A stretch of DNA of 64,000 nucleotides from Saprolegnia diclina VS20 (GCF_000281045.1 NW_008246112.1:436694-500693); one strand, 5' to 3'. Counted from the stretch's first letter, positions 9,578 to 19,630 are shown. The notes: a model not told the origin generated them from the sequence alone. Program-made: numbers and translations.

Positions 9578-10642
9578 ATGGTGTCGCGCGTCGTGCCCCG
9601 GTCGCTCCTGCGCGCCGCCGCCAACGAGTCGTCGGACACGGTGACCATCGTCGGCTCCGTCGCCGGCGCATTGATCCTCCTCGCCCTCGCAACCACCGTG
9701 TATCTCTGCAGCAAAAAGCGATGTCGGCGCTCCAAGGCGACATTGGTGGACAGCACGAGTGACGACGGCAGCCACTACGAGCTCTCGGCGGACGTCGACG
9801 TGAGCGAGAATCTCGAGTGGGGCCTTCTCCAGCGCCTCGACGCGGCCGACGTCCAATCGACGCGCCAGCTCGCGACCGGCGTCTACTACAACGTCTGGGA
9901 AGGCACGTACGACGGCGCCACCGTGTTTGTCAAGGCGCTCGTGCCCAAGCGCCAGACACTGACCCACCTGCAGTGCTTCCTCGACACCCTCAACGTCGCC
10001 AGCGCCTGCGTGCACCCGTGCATTTTGGGCGTCCTCGGCGCAGCGTGGTCACCCCCGCTTCTGGCGCGCAGCAGGAGCACGCTCGTCGGCGTCTTGGAGC
10101 ACATGGACCTCGGTTCGATGCGCACCGTGCTCATGGCGTCCAACATGTACAACCTGGCGTGGCACGACAAGCTGTCGTGTATCCTCGACATGGCATCGGC
10201 GCTTGCGTATCTCCACAGTCGGAGCGTCATTCACGGGGCCTTCAATACGAAAAACATCATTCTCGACTCGAGCAAGCGCGCCAAGCTCGCCAACGTCGGG
10301 CTCTCGCGGGCCGAGATTCTCTCGGGCATTGCGCCCGGCGTCTGGTGGGTCGCGCCCGAGATGCTCACGGCCGGCCAGTCGTCGCCCGCGATCGACGTCT
10401 ATGCTTTTGGCCGCGTCCTCGTTGAATTGGACACGCACCGCCGGCCGTCGCGCCACTTGACGCTGACCAACGAGACGATCCAGCACATTGTCACCGAAGA
10501 GTCAACGTCGCCGCGCTTTACAAGCATGTGCCCCGACTGGATCCAGGATCTCGCGCTGCTCTGCATTGCGCGCAAGCCGGAGACGCGTCCGTCAGCGGCC
10601 ACGATCCTCGCCGTCGTGCGGTCCCAGCTGGAGATGATGTGA
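9578..10642 (+). CDS. Membrane-anchored TKL-family pseudokinase
   Basis: Single exon, 354 aa. A transmembrane helix lies at about residues 22-44 (VTIVGSVAGALILLALATTV), then a basic stop-transfer (KKRCRRSK) and a cytoplasmic kinase-like domain from about residue 75 to the end. Fold landmarks are clear: VFVKAL (beta3 lysine kept), LGVLEHMDLGSM hinge, YLHSRSVIHGAFNTKNIILD, VWWVAPEM, DVYAFGRVLVELDTHRRP and the C-lobe CPDWIQDLALLCIARKPETR. Key residues are lost: the HRDLK motif reads HGAFN (catalytic Asp and Lys gone), DFG reads NVG, and the glycine loop is degraded. It is thus probably catalytically dead and acts as a scaffold or allosteric partner. It closely resembles the active receptor kinases at 13695 and 15248 but has almost no ectodomain. 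Confidence 0.85.
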   Translation: MVSRVVPRSLLRAAANESSDTVTIVGSVAGALILLALATTVYLCSKKRCRRSKATLVDSTSDDGSHYELSADVDVSENLEWGLLQRLDAADVQSTRQLATGVYYNVWEGTYDGATVFVKALVPKRQTLTHLQCFLDTLNVASACVHPCILGVLGAAWSPPLLARSRSTLVGVLEHMDLGSMRTVLMASNMYNLAWHDKLSCILDMASALAYLHSRSVIHGAFNTKNIILDSSKRAKLANVGLSRAEILSGIAPGVWWVAPEMLTAGQSSPAIDVYAFGRVLVELDTHRRPSRHLTLTNETIQHIVTEESTSPRFTSMCPDWIQDLALLCIARKPETRPSAATILAVVRSQLEMM

Positions 10643-11222
10643 GTTTGGCTGGTGCTATTAGCTGTTGTAAACCTTAGTGAACGTATAATGTGGTCAAATG
10701 TGTCAACCAGGACGATCAAGTTGCATGTGCGAGACTGCGTTGGTCGTCGCAACAGCTTTTGCAAACCTCCCAGTGCGGTCCGAGCAGCTGCGTGGTCCGC
10801 ATCCTTGACGCGACCAAAGGAGACGGCGAGCGTCGCCGAGTTGAAAACCTGATCGCCATGATAACGCCGGTCCCGTCAACAAGCTCCAATAGAGTCGGAT
10901 TCTTCGCACGTCAGCAGCGTGGATGTGTTTGTATCCACGAGGCCTTCCATAGCATTTCCTTGTATGGCTGCCGTGTCAGTTGGTAGCTGGCATCCAGAGC
11001 GCATCAGTTGAACCAGCGGCTTCTACGCCGGTTCATTGCAGTAGCTACGCTGCGCCTACGCCCCGATTGGTGCATTTCTTTGACGTGCAAAACATTCGAC
11101 CAATCACACGCGATTCTAGTGTATCCATCGTCAGCGCGTTGGACAGCAAGCGGGCGACTGTCCCGACAGCCGTACAATACTACGTACGCACCACATTTTC
11201 AAAATACACATCAACTGCCACC
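10643..11222. other. Intergenic region / promoter of 11223 gene
   Basis: No gene recognised. The 3' part holds 'gaccaatcac' (CCAAT type, near 11098) and ends with a GCCACC context directly before ATG 11223. Confidence 0.35.
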
Positions 11223-12971
11223 ATGACCTACACCGTCGACGTGCGTGCCAAGACTGGTGTCTTTGGCCGCTGGGTGTCGCGGGGTCTGACTCTAGACGGC
11301 CAGCGCCTCTCGCTACACGACGGCCTCGTTTGCCGAGCTGCGTTCGACGTCAAGGGCGCAACGGCGACACCACTGGCGTCAACGCCTGTCGATGGGTACC
11401 GCTTGCGCGTCGAGCTGGCGTCCGGTCAAGTGCTGCACCTGGAAGTGGCGAGTGAGCCATTGCTCGCCAAGCTGACAATGGTGCTATCGAACGCAGCTTC
11501 CTGTGCCGAATACACCCCGCCAGCAACAAGCACATGGAGTCGGCTCCTGAGTGTCGCGAGTTCGATCCAGCAGCGGCCTCTGCCTTCGTCGGTCGTAAGC
11601 AGTGGGGTCCAGGTCGCCGATGTCATAGCACACGTGACCCGTTTGCGCGCGATTCGGGCGAGCACTTTTGGTTGTGCGAGCCCGCTGGCCTTGTACGAAC
11701 ACTTGCTGGCGCTGGAAGCCGACTACGTCGCTCACCACCGCGACAATCCGGCGCCCACTGACGCGTACCCGCACCTCGTGTACCAGCTCGATACGCTCCC
11801 GTATGCTCTCGGCACATCGTCGGCAGGTATGGATCCGACGTCCAAGGCCTTTCTTGGCATCTGCGGCTACTGCACCACCGAGCTCGCGTCGCATCAAGTG
11901 CACTACCATTGCATCGAACGGCGCAAGGTCGACTGCCCGAACTGCCGCGAAGCCCTCCCGCCGGGTGTCTACTACAAGAGCCGCTACGACACCGTCGCGT
12001 TCGACACGCCGCTCCGCGACATTCTCAATACGTGCCCCCACCGCAAGTGCAGACGACGATGGTCCCGCCAGGACATGTACCGCCTCCACCTCCTCGGTGA
12101 CGCGCTCCTTTGCGCTGGCTGTGGCAACACGGTGGCCTACGAAACGTACCAGATCGCTCTCTTTATACAGGAGTACCCGCTGCTGCAGTACGACAGCCTG
12201 CTCACTGCGACAGGCTCCTACGTGAGTCATGTGCGCACACCGCGCTCGCTCCCTCGCGACGGCCGCTGGTCCTCGTTCGAGCGCGAGATGGACGCGCTCA
12301 TCAATGCCAAGCGGCTGACGCTCAAGACGTTTGAAGTTGTGAGTCTTTGTAACTCGTGGCTGGCGGCCCTGCGCATGATCCAGTCGCACGCCCTTGGCGC
12401 CTTTCCCATTGACCTCGTACAGGCAATGGCGCGCGATGTAGCGTTTATCGAGCTCGTCGACCCGCATTTGGAATACTGGACGCACCCGACGGTCGTTGCC
12501 GCGGCCATTCGCCGCTACGAACACTTTATGGCGCTCAAAGGGCCGCACCTCGCGCCGACGGTCGACGTGGAGCTCGTGTGGCGCGTGCACCGGCTGTCGC
12601 TCGACAGCTATGCGATCTACTCTCGCAAGTTGTGCAAGCGCGTACGACCGCCGTATCGCCATGACGCAAGGACACCAAAAGAAGCGACCAACGACTACTA
12701 TGCGACGTGTGCCGCCTGGTACAAAGCCTACAAGACACCGTACTCATCGCATGTACCGGACGATGCGCCGAGCAAGATGATGCAGCTGTTGGCGCACGGG
12801 GACTCTCGCTTTCACGGCGTGAACGAGTCGTTTGCGCCGAGCGAGCTCCAGCATGCGTCCGCGTTTGCGCAGAACTCGAGCGACAACAAGGTCACTGTTA
12901 GCGTCATTGGAAGTCTGGTGGGGACGTCTATCAAAGCGATTCACTCCCCAAACCACGCCAACGAAGTCTAA
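11223..12971 (+). CDS. PH-like / double zinc-finger / GRDP (DUF1399)-like protein
   Basis: About 582 aa, single exon. ATG 11223 has a GCCACC context and begins the folded part (MTYTVDVRAKTGVFGRW); the frame is open upstream but composition there is not coding-like. Residues about 1-110 look like a PH-type sandwich (RLSLHDG, YRLRVELASGQVLHLEVA). Around 215-265 a zinc cluster reads CGYC-x9-HYHC-x7-CPNC. A second pair is CPHRKC...CAGC near 285-320. The C-terminal half resembles the DUF1399 domain of plant/fungal glycine-rich-domain proteins: IRRYEHFMALKGPHLAPTVD, then VELVWRVHRLSLDSYAIYS, where that family has a D-L-x-W-H-x-H-Q-L motif. The His pair is partly changed here (WRVHRL). Domain assignments are by eye and of moderate certainty; role unknown. 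Confidence 0.65.
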   Translation: MTYTVDVRAKTGVFGRWVSRGLTLDGQRLSLHDGLVCRAAFDVKGATATPLASTPVDGYRLRVELASGQVLHLEVASEPLLAKLTMVLSNAASCAEYTPPATSTWSRLLSVASSIQQRPLPSSVVSSGVQVADVIAHVTRLRAIRASTFGCASPLALYEHLLALEADYVAHHRDNPAPTDAYPHLVYQLDTLPYALGTSSAGMDPTSKAFLGICGYCTTELASHQVHYHCIERRKVDCPNCREALPPGVYYKSRYDTVAFDTPLRDILNTCPHRKCRRRWSRQDMYRLHLLGDALLCAGCGNTVAYETYQIALFIQEYPLLQYDSLLTATGSYVSHVRTPRSLPRDGRWSSFEREMDALINAKRLTLKTFEVVSLCNSWLAALRMIQSHALGAFPIDLVQAMARDVAFIELVDPHLEYWTHPTVVAAAIRRYEHFMALKGPHLAPTVDVELVWRVHRLSLDSYAIYSRKLCKRVRPPYRHDARTPKEATNDYYATCAAWYKAYKTPYSSHVPDDAPSKMMQLLAHGDSRFHGVNESFAPSELQHASAFAQNSSDNKVTVSVIGSLVGTSIKAIHSPNHANEV

Positions 12972-13694
12972 CATATATGTAGTGGTTTGTGTGCTATGCA
13001 GCTTCTTGACTCTCTTTACTCATGGTCTTGTACAATGCACACGTTGCACACGAGGGTCTTTTGAAACTACTAGTATAGCTATTGTACTTATGGTGAACAC
13101 TGTAGCTCAACGTATGGACAAAGGCGGGTGTATCGAGGGTTGCCTTCATCCACCATCCAGACGAGTCAGCACTCACACTTAATGGCGCGCAAATTTACTC
13201 ACAAAGATCATCACACCAGCGTATCTTTATCCGGATCCGGATCAAGCGAGGTGGATTCGATTTAAAATTATTGAATTGGAGCTTTCCTCTACGTTAGAGC
13301 TCTCGTCGAGGTAGGTCCTCGTGTCACCAAGCGAGGTCCAGACACAACATTACGACTTGGTGTTTGAGGTGAATTCAATGCATAATTTTCTCGTCGTTGT
13401 CGTGGAGGTGTTTCGCACGACGACGACAACGAGAAATACCATGTTCAAATGCGACTGCAGTCGTACGACTCGACCCTATACGACAGTGCCAACAGCGAAG
13501 AAGCGTTGTGTGTTGTTGTCGTCGTTTTGCTTTGAAGAACGGTTCTTTTATTCGTACACCGTGTCTTTATCTCGCTTGACAACGCCATTTTCGGGCGCTA
13601 CCAAGCCACTTTCTCAATAGGTTCTCATATCAGCTGGGAATGCGTCGTTCTGTTGCGCACGGTACCAGCACTTCCGTACTCGCCCCCACGGACC
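12972..13694. other. Intergenic region with an imperfect hairpin
   Basis: No gene recognised. At about 13385-13437 'attttctcgtcgttgtcgtg' faces 'cacgacgacgacaacgagaa' across an 11-base loop, an imperfect inverted repeat built on a GTC/GAC microsatellite. The 3' part must contain the promoter of the receptor kinase at 13695. Confidence 0.35.
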
Positions 13695-14912
13695 ATGGCG
13701 CTCTTCCTGCTCGTGTTGCTGTCCGCGCCGCTCGTCGTCGCCCAACGCCGCCGTCAGCTCAACGATGAGTCGCCCGCACTGAGCACGGGCGTCGTGGTTG
13801 GCGTCTCTGTCGCGGGAACGGCGCTCCTCGCAGCGATCGGCTTTTGCTGGTTTGCGCGGTACCGCCGCCGGCAAGAAACGGCGTTCAAGGAGGACCTCAT
13901 CATCACGGCACAGCAGCGTCTCTACCCGGCGCGCCGCCTGCCGACGCAAGAGATAGCCGAGAGCCTGCACCACAGCGGGAGTGCGCTCGCAACCATGAGT
14001 AGTGCGACGCTCGACTATGGCGACTTGGACCTCCTCCGCATTGCGGCAGCGGACGTGGTGGCGACGCGCAAATTGGCGTCCGGGGCGTACGGCGAGATCT
14101 TCCTCGGCGAGTACGACGGCAAGCCCGTGGCCATCAAGACGCTGTTGACCGGCCACAGCAACCGCGCCGGGATCCAGAGCTTCATTGACGAAATCAACCT
14201 TCTCGGACGGTACGACGAGTTCATGCCTATCATATCGTTGGTCGAATCCCAAGCTATCCGATACAATTGTAGGCTGGACTCGCCGTACATTGTGTCGCTA
14301 ATCGGAGCTGCGTGGACGCGCGCCACGAACCTCCAGTGCGTCCTCGAGTTCATGGACCTCGGCGACTTGAAGGAGTTTTTGGCCAAGACGCCGTCGACGC
14401 ACTTCCCGTGGCAGTCCAAGCTCGAGTGTGCGCGCAACATCGCCGAAGGTCTCGTTTACCTCCACTCGTTGAGGGTCATCCACCGCGACCTCAAGTCCCG
14501 CAACGTGCTCCTCGACTCGGTCAAGGGCACCAAGCTCACGGACTTTGGCAGCTCGCGCGAGGCGACGACCGAGACCATGACGGTTGGCGTCGGCACGTAC
14601 CGCTGGATGGCGCCCGAGATCCTCAAGTACAACCAGTACACGGTCGCTGCCGACGTCTACTCGTTCGGAATCATTCTCTCAGAGCTCAACACACACGTGG
14701 TGCCGTATAGCGACCGCACCAACGACCGCGGCCAAGGGCTCGTGGACACGGCGATCATGAGTATGGTCATCAACGACGAGATCCGGCCGACGTTCACGCC
14801 CGAATGCCCCGATTGGTTCCGCGAGCTCGCGCTGCAGTGCTTGGTCCACGACCCGACGGGTCGCCCCACCATGATGGAAGTCTCCCATACCTTGACCACG
14901 CACCTCCACTGA
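13695..14912 (+). CDS. Receptor-like TKL protein kinase with short ectodomain
   Basis: Two exons, 13695-14209 and 14273-14912, giving about 384 aa. ATG 13695 opens a signal peptide (MALFLLVLLSAPLVVA). After a short ectodomain comes a transmembrane helix (VVVGVSVAGTALLAAIGFCW) with a basic stop (RYRRRQE), then a complete kinase domain. It has LASGAYGEIFLGEYDGKPVA (glycine loop), AIKTL lysine, HRDLKSRNVLLD, DFGSSREATTE, GTYRWMAPEIL and DVYSFGIILSELNTH. All catalytic residues are present. The 63-bp intron (GTACGAC...TTGTAG) falls just after helix C. It is a multiple of three without stops, so retention would add 21 residues rather than end the protein. The paralogue at 15248 has an intron at the same place, which supports splicing. 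Confidence 0.88.
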   Translation: MALFLLVLLSAPLVVAQRRRQLNDESPALSTGVVVGVSVAGTALLAAIGFCWFARYRRRQETAFKEDLIITAQQRLYPARRLPTQEIAESLHHSGSALATMSSATLDYGDLDLLRIAAADVVATRKLASGAYGEIFLGEYDGKPVAIKTLLTGHSNRAGIQSFIDEINLLGRYDEFMPIISLVESQAIRYNCRLDSPYIVSLIGAAWTRATNLQCVLEFMDLGDLKEFLAKTPSTHFPWQSKLECARNIAEGLVYLHSLRVIHRDLKSRNVLLDSVKGTKLTDFGSSREATTETMTVGVGTYRWMAPEILKYNQYTVAADVYSFGIILSELNTHVVPYSDRTNDRGQGLVDTAIMSMVINDEIRPTFTPECPDWFRELALQCLVHDPTGRPTMMEVSHTLTTHLH

Positions 14913-15247
14913 GGATCCATGTGTCCATGGTAAATGTAGTAGCAATAGTAGAGTTCTAGTAGTTTAGTTCGGGCAACACTATTGTCATACTACGATCACA
15001 AGGACAGGCAGGACACCGAGCCAAGGTGCCGGTTCAAAAAGTTCGCAACCTATGATAACACGGCGAGTGGCCACGTTATAACAGGTGACAGCGTTACGCG
15101 GCGGGTCGGTCGCACTTCGAAGCCGATCCGCATACAAACAACAAGCTATTGTTGTCAATTGGTACGCTAACTTCGATCGAAGTACCCAGCGCCTCGGTGT
15201 CACACGGGTGTCCCCGCTGGCCTTGCCGGAAGCATGCCATTCCCGAG
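14913..15247. other. Intergenic spacer between receptor kinases
   Basis: About 335 bp with no gene; holds the 3' flank of the upstream kinase and the promoter of the next. Confidence 0.4.
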
Positions 15248-16727
15248 ATGCTTGGTCAGGTGCTGCGCAGCCTCGCCGTCGCCGCCGTCGCGTCCGCGGC
15301 CCAGGTCAGTCTCTACCGCGGCGCCAACTACACGGGCGCGACGCTCGCCTTTCCGATTGTCTGGTCGGGCAACCTCCACGAGGACTGGGCCGTCGGCTTT
15401 GCCTCCCTGCGCATCCCGGGTGGCGTCGAGGTTATTGGCTACGAGCACGATAGCTTCGCCGGCGCGAGCGCCATTTGGTCGACCGACATGCCCGACATGG
15501 GCAACTGGACCGACGACGTGTCCGCGCTCGTTATCCAGCCCGCGGGCATGGGCCGGCCGCAATGGCCGCCGCCTCTGATGCCGCCGCCGACCGTCGCGAG
15601 CGAAGATGCCGCGGGTGCGAACGTCGTCATCATCGACAACAGTGCCGGCAACATTGAGCTCATCGTCGGCGTCTCGGTCGGGTGCACGGCGGCGGTGGCG
15701 TTCGTTGTCTTTTACGTGATTCTCAAGCGCAACAAGCAGCGCGAGCGGACCTTCAAGGAGGCGTTCTTGACAAGTCCAAGCCACGAGCCGTCGAATCGCG
15801 CCAACACGGGCGCGTCGTCTCCATCCGCGACCGCCGGGTTGCGGTGGGGCGAGCTCGACGTGCTGCGCATCGACGCCGACACCGTGGTCACGAATTCGGT
15901 GATCGCGTCCGGTGCGTACGGGCAAGTGGCGCTGGGCACGTACCGCAACCAAGTCGTTGCCGTCAAGACGCTCTTGCCCACAAAGAACACGCGGGCCGAC
16001 ATTCAGAGCTTCATTGACGAGATTAACCTCATGGGCAGGTACGATCGACGGTGCTGGATCCCAACGTATTCACACTGTGCATAGCTTTCAATGCCCGTAT
16101 GTTGTCGAGCTTATCGGTGTGGCGTGGACGCGGCCATCGAGCCTCCAGTGCGTGCTCGAGTATATGGACATGGGCGACCTGAAAGACCACTTGGCCGAGA
16201 CGACGCCGGCCAGCTACGCGTGGTCGGCCAAGCTACGCGTCGCCCAGAGCATCGCCGAAGGCCTCGCGTACCTCCACTCGATGCAGATCATCCACCGCGA
16301 CCTCAAGTCCCGCAACGTGCTCCTCGACTCGGTCAAGGGCACCAAGCTCACGGACTTTGGCATTTCGCGCGAAGACACGCAAGAAACCATGACGATCGGC
16401 GTTGGCACGTACCGCTGGATGGCGCCCGAGATCCTCAAGGAAAACCTGTACACTGTCGCAGTGGACATCTACTCGTTCGGCATGATCCTCTCGGAGCTCG
16501 ATACGCACCACATTCCGTACGCCGACCTCACGAGCGCGAAAGGGAAGCCTCTCGTCGACACGGCTATTATGGGCATGGTCATCCAAGGCACGATTTCGCC
16601 GAGCTTCCGGCCTGACTGCCCTTCGTGGCTCCACGCACTGGCGCTGCGCTGCATTGCGTCGAGCCCGGACGACCGGCCATCGGCGCTTGAGCTTGCGCAC
16701 ACCATCAAGCAGCATGCGACTGCATAG
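15248..16727 (+). CDS. Receptor-like TKL kinase with beta/gamma-crystallin-like ectodomain
   Basis: Two exons, 15248-16038 and 16085-16727 (46-bp intron with in-frame stop, phase-consistent), about 477 aa. Signal peptide MLGQVLRSLAVAAVASAA is followed by a region of about 80 residues built like a beta/gamma-crystallin domain: VSLYRGANYTGATLAF, AVGFASLRIPGGVEVIGYEH, then DMGNWTDDVSALVIQ. The DDVSAL end resembles the calcium-binding D/N-D/N-x-x-S/T-S motif of microbial crystallins. A proline-rich stalk (MGRPQWPPPLMPPP) leads to a transmembrane helix (IELIVGVSVGCTAAVAFVVF). The kinase has VIASGAYGQVALGTYRNQVV, AVKTLL, HRDLKSRNVLLD, DFGISRED, GTYRWMAPEIL and DIYSFGMILSELDTH, all intact. It probably senses an extracellular ligand or calcium-dependent wall contact; the ligand is unknown. 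Confidence 0.85.
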
Positions 16728-17180
16728 GTTTTGCAAATAAGTAGAAAATGAATGTTTCAAGTATCATCGTTGCAACGAAGAAATGCATCTTTTGACAACG
16801 AGAAATAGTCATAGTAAGGATACGCATAATAAGGGAAACGAGAGCACGGCTACCGTCCACAGAGACAAATACACTCCTACGTCGCATCAAAGATATGTGT
16901 GACGTGAGCAAGGAAGCGCCATCGACGACGTGGCTTTGTCGACCCTCTGGAACGTTCTTCTGGACTCTACAGTACGCATGAGCCGGTCGCGTCACCTGCG
17001 GCTGCTCGAGTTACGATGTGTGCATTTCCACACGCTGCTAACGCAGATACAGTCGAGTGCCTCGTCAAAGGCCGACTATGCCATAGCCTTGTTCTCGGCC
17101 ATCAAAGGAAGCTAGTATGACGGGAACGCATATTGACAGTAAAGTGTACAAATTAGTTGGAGGTTTAAATAATGGCACGA
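16728..17180. other. Convergent intergenic spacer
   Basis: About 450 bp between the ends of the receptor kinase and a leftward PLAC8 gene. Nothing recognisable beyond AT-rich 3' flanks. Confidence 0.4.
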
Positions 17181-17735
17181 CTATGCGAGCGCAAAGGCGG
17201 GCAGGGTATCTTTGGCGCTGAAATGGCACGTGTTGGCGTCGTACGCATCGACCTGTGTCGCCAGCTGGGCAAGCGTACAGCAGTGGCAAAAGATGGCGCA
17301 GCAACAGTCCTCCAAGACGTTGCCCGGGATACGGAGCATGATGCGCACGCGGCCGCGGAGGATCATGAGCACGAGCACAACAATGAGGCTAAAGATGAGG
17401 CAGCCATTGTCCCAGTGCGACCAGCGGTCCCAGTACACAGGCAGGAAGATCGGGCCCGTCGCAAGGAGATACAAAACCGCAAACACAAGCACCGTCGCGC
17501 GGTATGAGGACGAGAGACCGATGCGGGTTGTCGTCTGCGCCAAGCTCACGCACGGGCACCACCAGGCCATGCACGCGTTCGGAATGAGGCTTTTGTAGCA
17601 ATCGCAGATGCCAGTGGACCAGTGGCCTGTCGTGAGGGCCGTCATCGCGTGCACGCCGACGGCGTTGGGCGACGGGATCACAACCACGTACGGCGCCATA
17701 TCGGTCGGCGCGTCTGTTGTCGGCTTGATCGGCAT
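17181..17735 (-). CDS. PLAC8-family cysteine-rich membrane protein (A)
   Basis: About 184 aa from ATG 17735 (MPIKPTTDAPTDMAPYVVV); a longer start at 17795 exists, but the chosen one matches the paralogues' N-termini. PLAC8 hallmarks are present: GHWSTGICDC near the start, MAWWCPCVSLAQT, two hydrophobic helices (VLVFAVLYLLATGPIFL and CLIFSLIVVLVLMIL), then IPGNVLEDCCCAIFCHCCTL and AQLATQVDAYDANTC. PLAC8 proteins (cornifelin, plant FW2.2/MCA/PCR) are small membrane proteins linked to cell size, metal transport or calcium influx. It is the most diverged of the six copies here and sits about 30 kb from the others. Confidence 0.85.
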   Translation of the reverse strand: MPIKPTTDAPTDMAPYVVVIPSPNAVGVHAMTALTTGHWSTGICDCYKSLIPNACMAWWCPCVSLAQTTTRIGLSSSYRATVLVFAVLYLLATGPIFLPVYWDRWSHWDNGCLIFSLIVVLVLMILRGRVRIMLRIPGNVLEDCCCAIFCHCCTLAQLATQVDAYDANTCHFSAKDTLPAFALA

Positions 17736-17903
17736 CTCAGTGCGAGGCGGCAGAATGCAAACTGCGCATGCCTCTACGACGCTAAGATTTTTCAAGGACA
17801 GCTGGTCTCAGCGTGTCCAACACCCGGTCCTGTCCGCACGGAAAGCTGCACGGATTGCGATTGCACACGGTTGCGGCAGCTCTGGTTGCGGCGTGACCAA
17901 GCG

Positions 17904-18122
17904 AGGACATTTCAAAAATTCCGTAATTTCGAGCAAAAATAAAATTACAGAAGTTCCGCGATTTTCTCAATACGAAAACCTATATATTCAAGCGCCCTTG
18001 AGCGATTATGATTGGCAAAAACGGCATGTTTTCGCATTTCGTGCATTTTTCTGCATTTATGAATTATATTACGGAATTTTGCAAACATTACACGAAATCA
18101 CGGAACGCTTGCAAAATCCTCC
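17904..18122. mobile_element. Small AT-rich inverted-repeat element (MITE-like) with 9-bp flanking repeats
   Basis: An AT-rich island of about 219 bp is flanked by perfect 9-bp direct repeats GACCAAGCG (17895-17903 and 18123-18131). Its ends are imperfect inverted repeats: left aggacatttcaaaaattccg, right (reverse complement) aggattttgcaagcgttccg. Both continue into a near-identical tgatttcg/taatttcg block, about 21 of 28 positions matching. It has no coding capacity. Nine-base target duplications and long degenerate ends suggest a non-autonomous Mutator-like element. No second copy was seen in the window. Confidence 0.6.
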
Positions 18123-18131
18123 GACCAAGCG

Positions 18132-19630
18132 GCGTCGATGCACAAATATCATTGGATCATCCGACGACAACCTCGAGCCAATCGAATTGCTTTGGTATTT
18201 TCTGCCACCCTTCTATTCTCCTGGTAGTTTTGCTGTCGCGCTTCATGGAATAATGTCCACTGCGCTTGGTTGGCAGGTCGACTGAATCGTACGTGGGTGC
18301 AATTGTGTTCTGCACGCGCATGTTGGACACGTGGGTTTAGACAGATTGTATTGTACGCGCGTCGATCCAGTCTCTGGTGTGCACACGGTTGTAGAAAGAT
18401 CCGTTCTTGATGTGGGTACATCGAGCAAGTTGTTGCTGTGAACGACAACTGTGATCTCGTGTGCACGGATCGATCCCGTCAGTAGGCACCCTTTGCTGTT
18501 GTGTAAGGAATCAAGGATCTGGTGGTGCGCATGTGCTGGATTCCTGTCGTTTGTGAATAAAGTTCGATAGTACATGTGCAGGCTGTCCACGCGCAATCCC
18601 ATTTTAGATATTTAGACGCCTCGTGTGATCACCAGCGCGTCACGACGGCTACTCGTAGACCGATCAGTCATTTCTTTCACTGCGCGTCCGCATGAATCAA
18701 CCGGGACCCTCGGATTCAACCACTCCGTCGTACGAGTTCGTTGGCGATGGAGGACGAGGCATTTGCGATCGAATGGCGCCCGTCCGTCCGACGCACCCCA
18801 AAATGGGGCGAAACCGCGAGCGTCGGCTGGCCTTACGTGGCCGTTTCGAGGTGGCTCGCGTAAACATATTTGCAGTCAGTCGAAAGCTTGCTGGACCGAG
18901 GAGAATTCGAAGCGCAATTCACATCCCGCCAAGCACGTCGGAAGAAAAGGCCTCTTTCTCCGAAGCCGAGGGCACGTGCGTCAGTCCATAATTTCACACA
19001 CCCTACGGTACTCGAGAGCCTTGGATCGGGAGCTTCGACTGCGTGGCGACTGGTTCAAGGGTCTTCCTTCGAGAGCTTCCATGAAACCGTCCTCCGGTCG
19101 GGCTACTAACGACGTCTATCCGTTTTATGGTCGCGTTGCATTAATTTCCCGATCGACGCCTGTCGCCGGCTTGGTGGCGTGCACAGCTATCAGCCGAGTG
19201 GCACTGCTCTCGGATCTGCTATCGCATGACTCTTCTTGCGCTTGGATGCGGCGTCTCATCCTAGTGTGGATTCGCCTATTGTCATGTTGCGATATATCGT
19301 ACTATGTGTGCACTACTCGTACGTGCTGGCGCGGACACGTGAGAGCGACCTGCTCGGTGGCGACGCGCTGGTCGCTGCGTCAAATAGCAGCACCAAGGCG
19401 CGTCCTGCAAGGCAAGGGATCGGTAGGACATGTCTAGTAGGTGTTCGGCCCTTGACGGTTTGACACATCCATTGCGATTCGAACACCAAGCGCGACCTTG
19501 TCTCGATCGGACCGCGTTAATTACCTCTGACGCATGGGCGTTGGCTGCGATTACGGCTACTGCAGTAACCTGCCAAGATACCGTTTTTGTGACCCAAGGC
19601 ATTTCCAAAGTGGCCGCGTCGTACCACAGC
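18132..19630. other. Intergenic region with a possible gene relic
   Basis: No intact gene. From ATG 18747 a frame reads MEDEAFAIEWRPSVRRTPKW and on for about 38 codons, meets TAA at 18861, then continues as SVESLLDRGEFEAQF with a basic tail. Third-position GC looks coding-like. The stop could be removed only by a 16-bp intron, too short for this genome, so I regard it as a relic of an unknown gene. The 3' part must hold the promoter of the 19631 kinase. Confidence 0.3.

Noticed and set aside
18625-19437. Plus-strand 270-residue open frame
   Set aside because: Arg/Ser-rich translation typical of a chance frame in GC-rich DNA; a different frame in the same region (from 18747) looks more coding-like but carries a stop.
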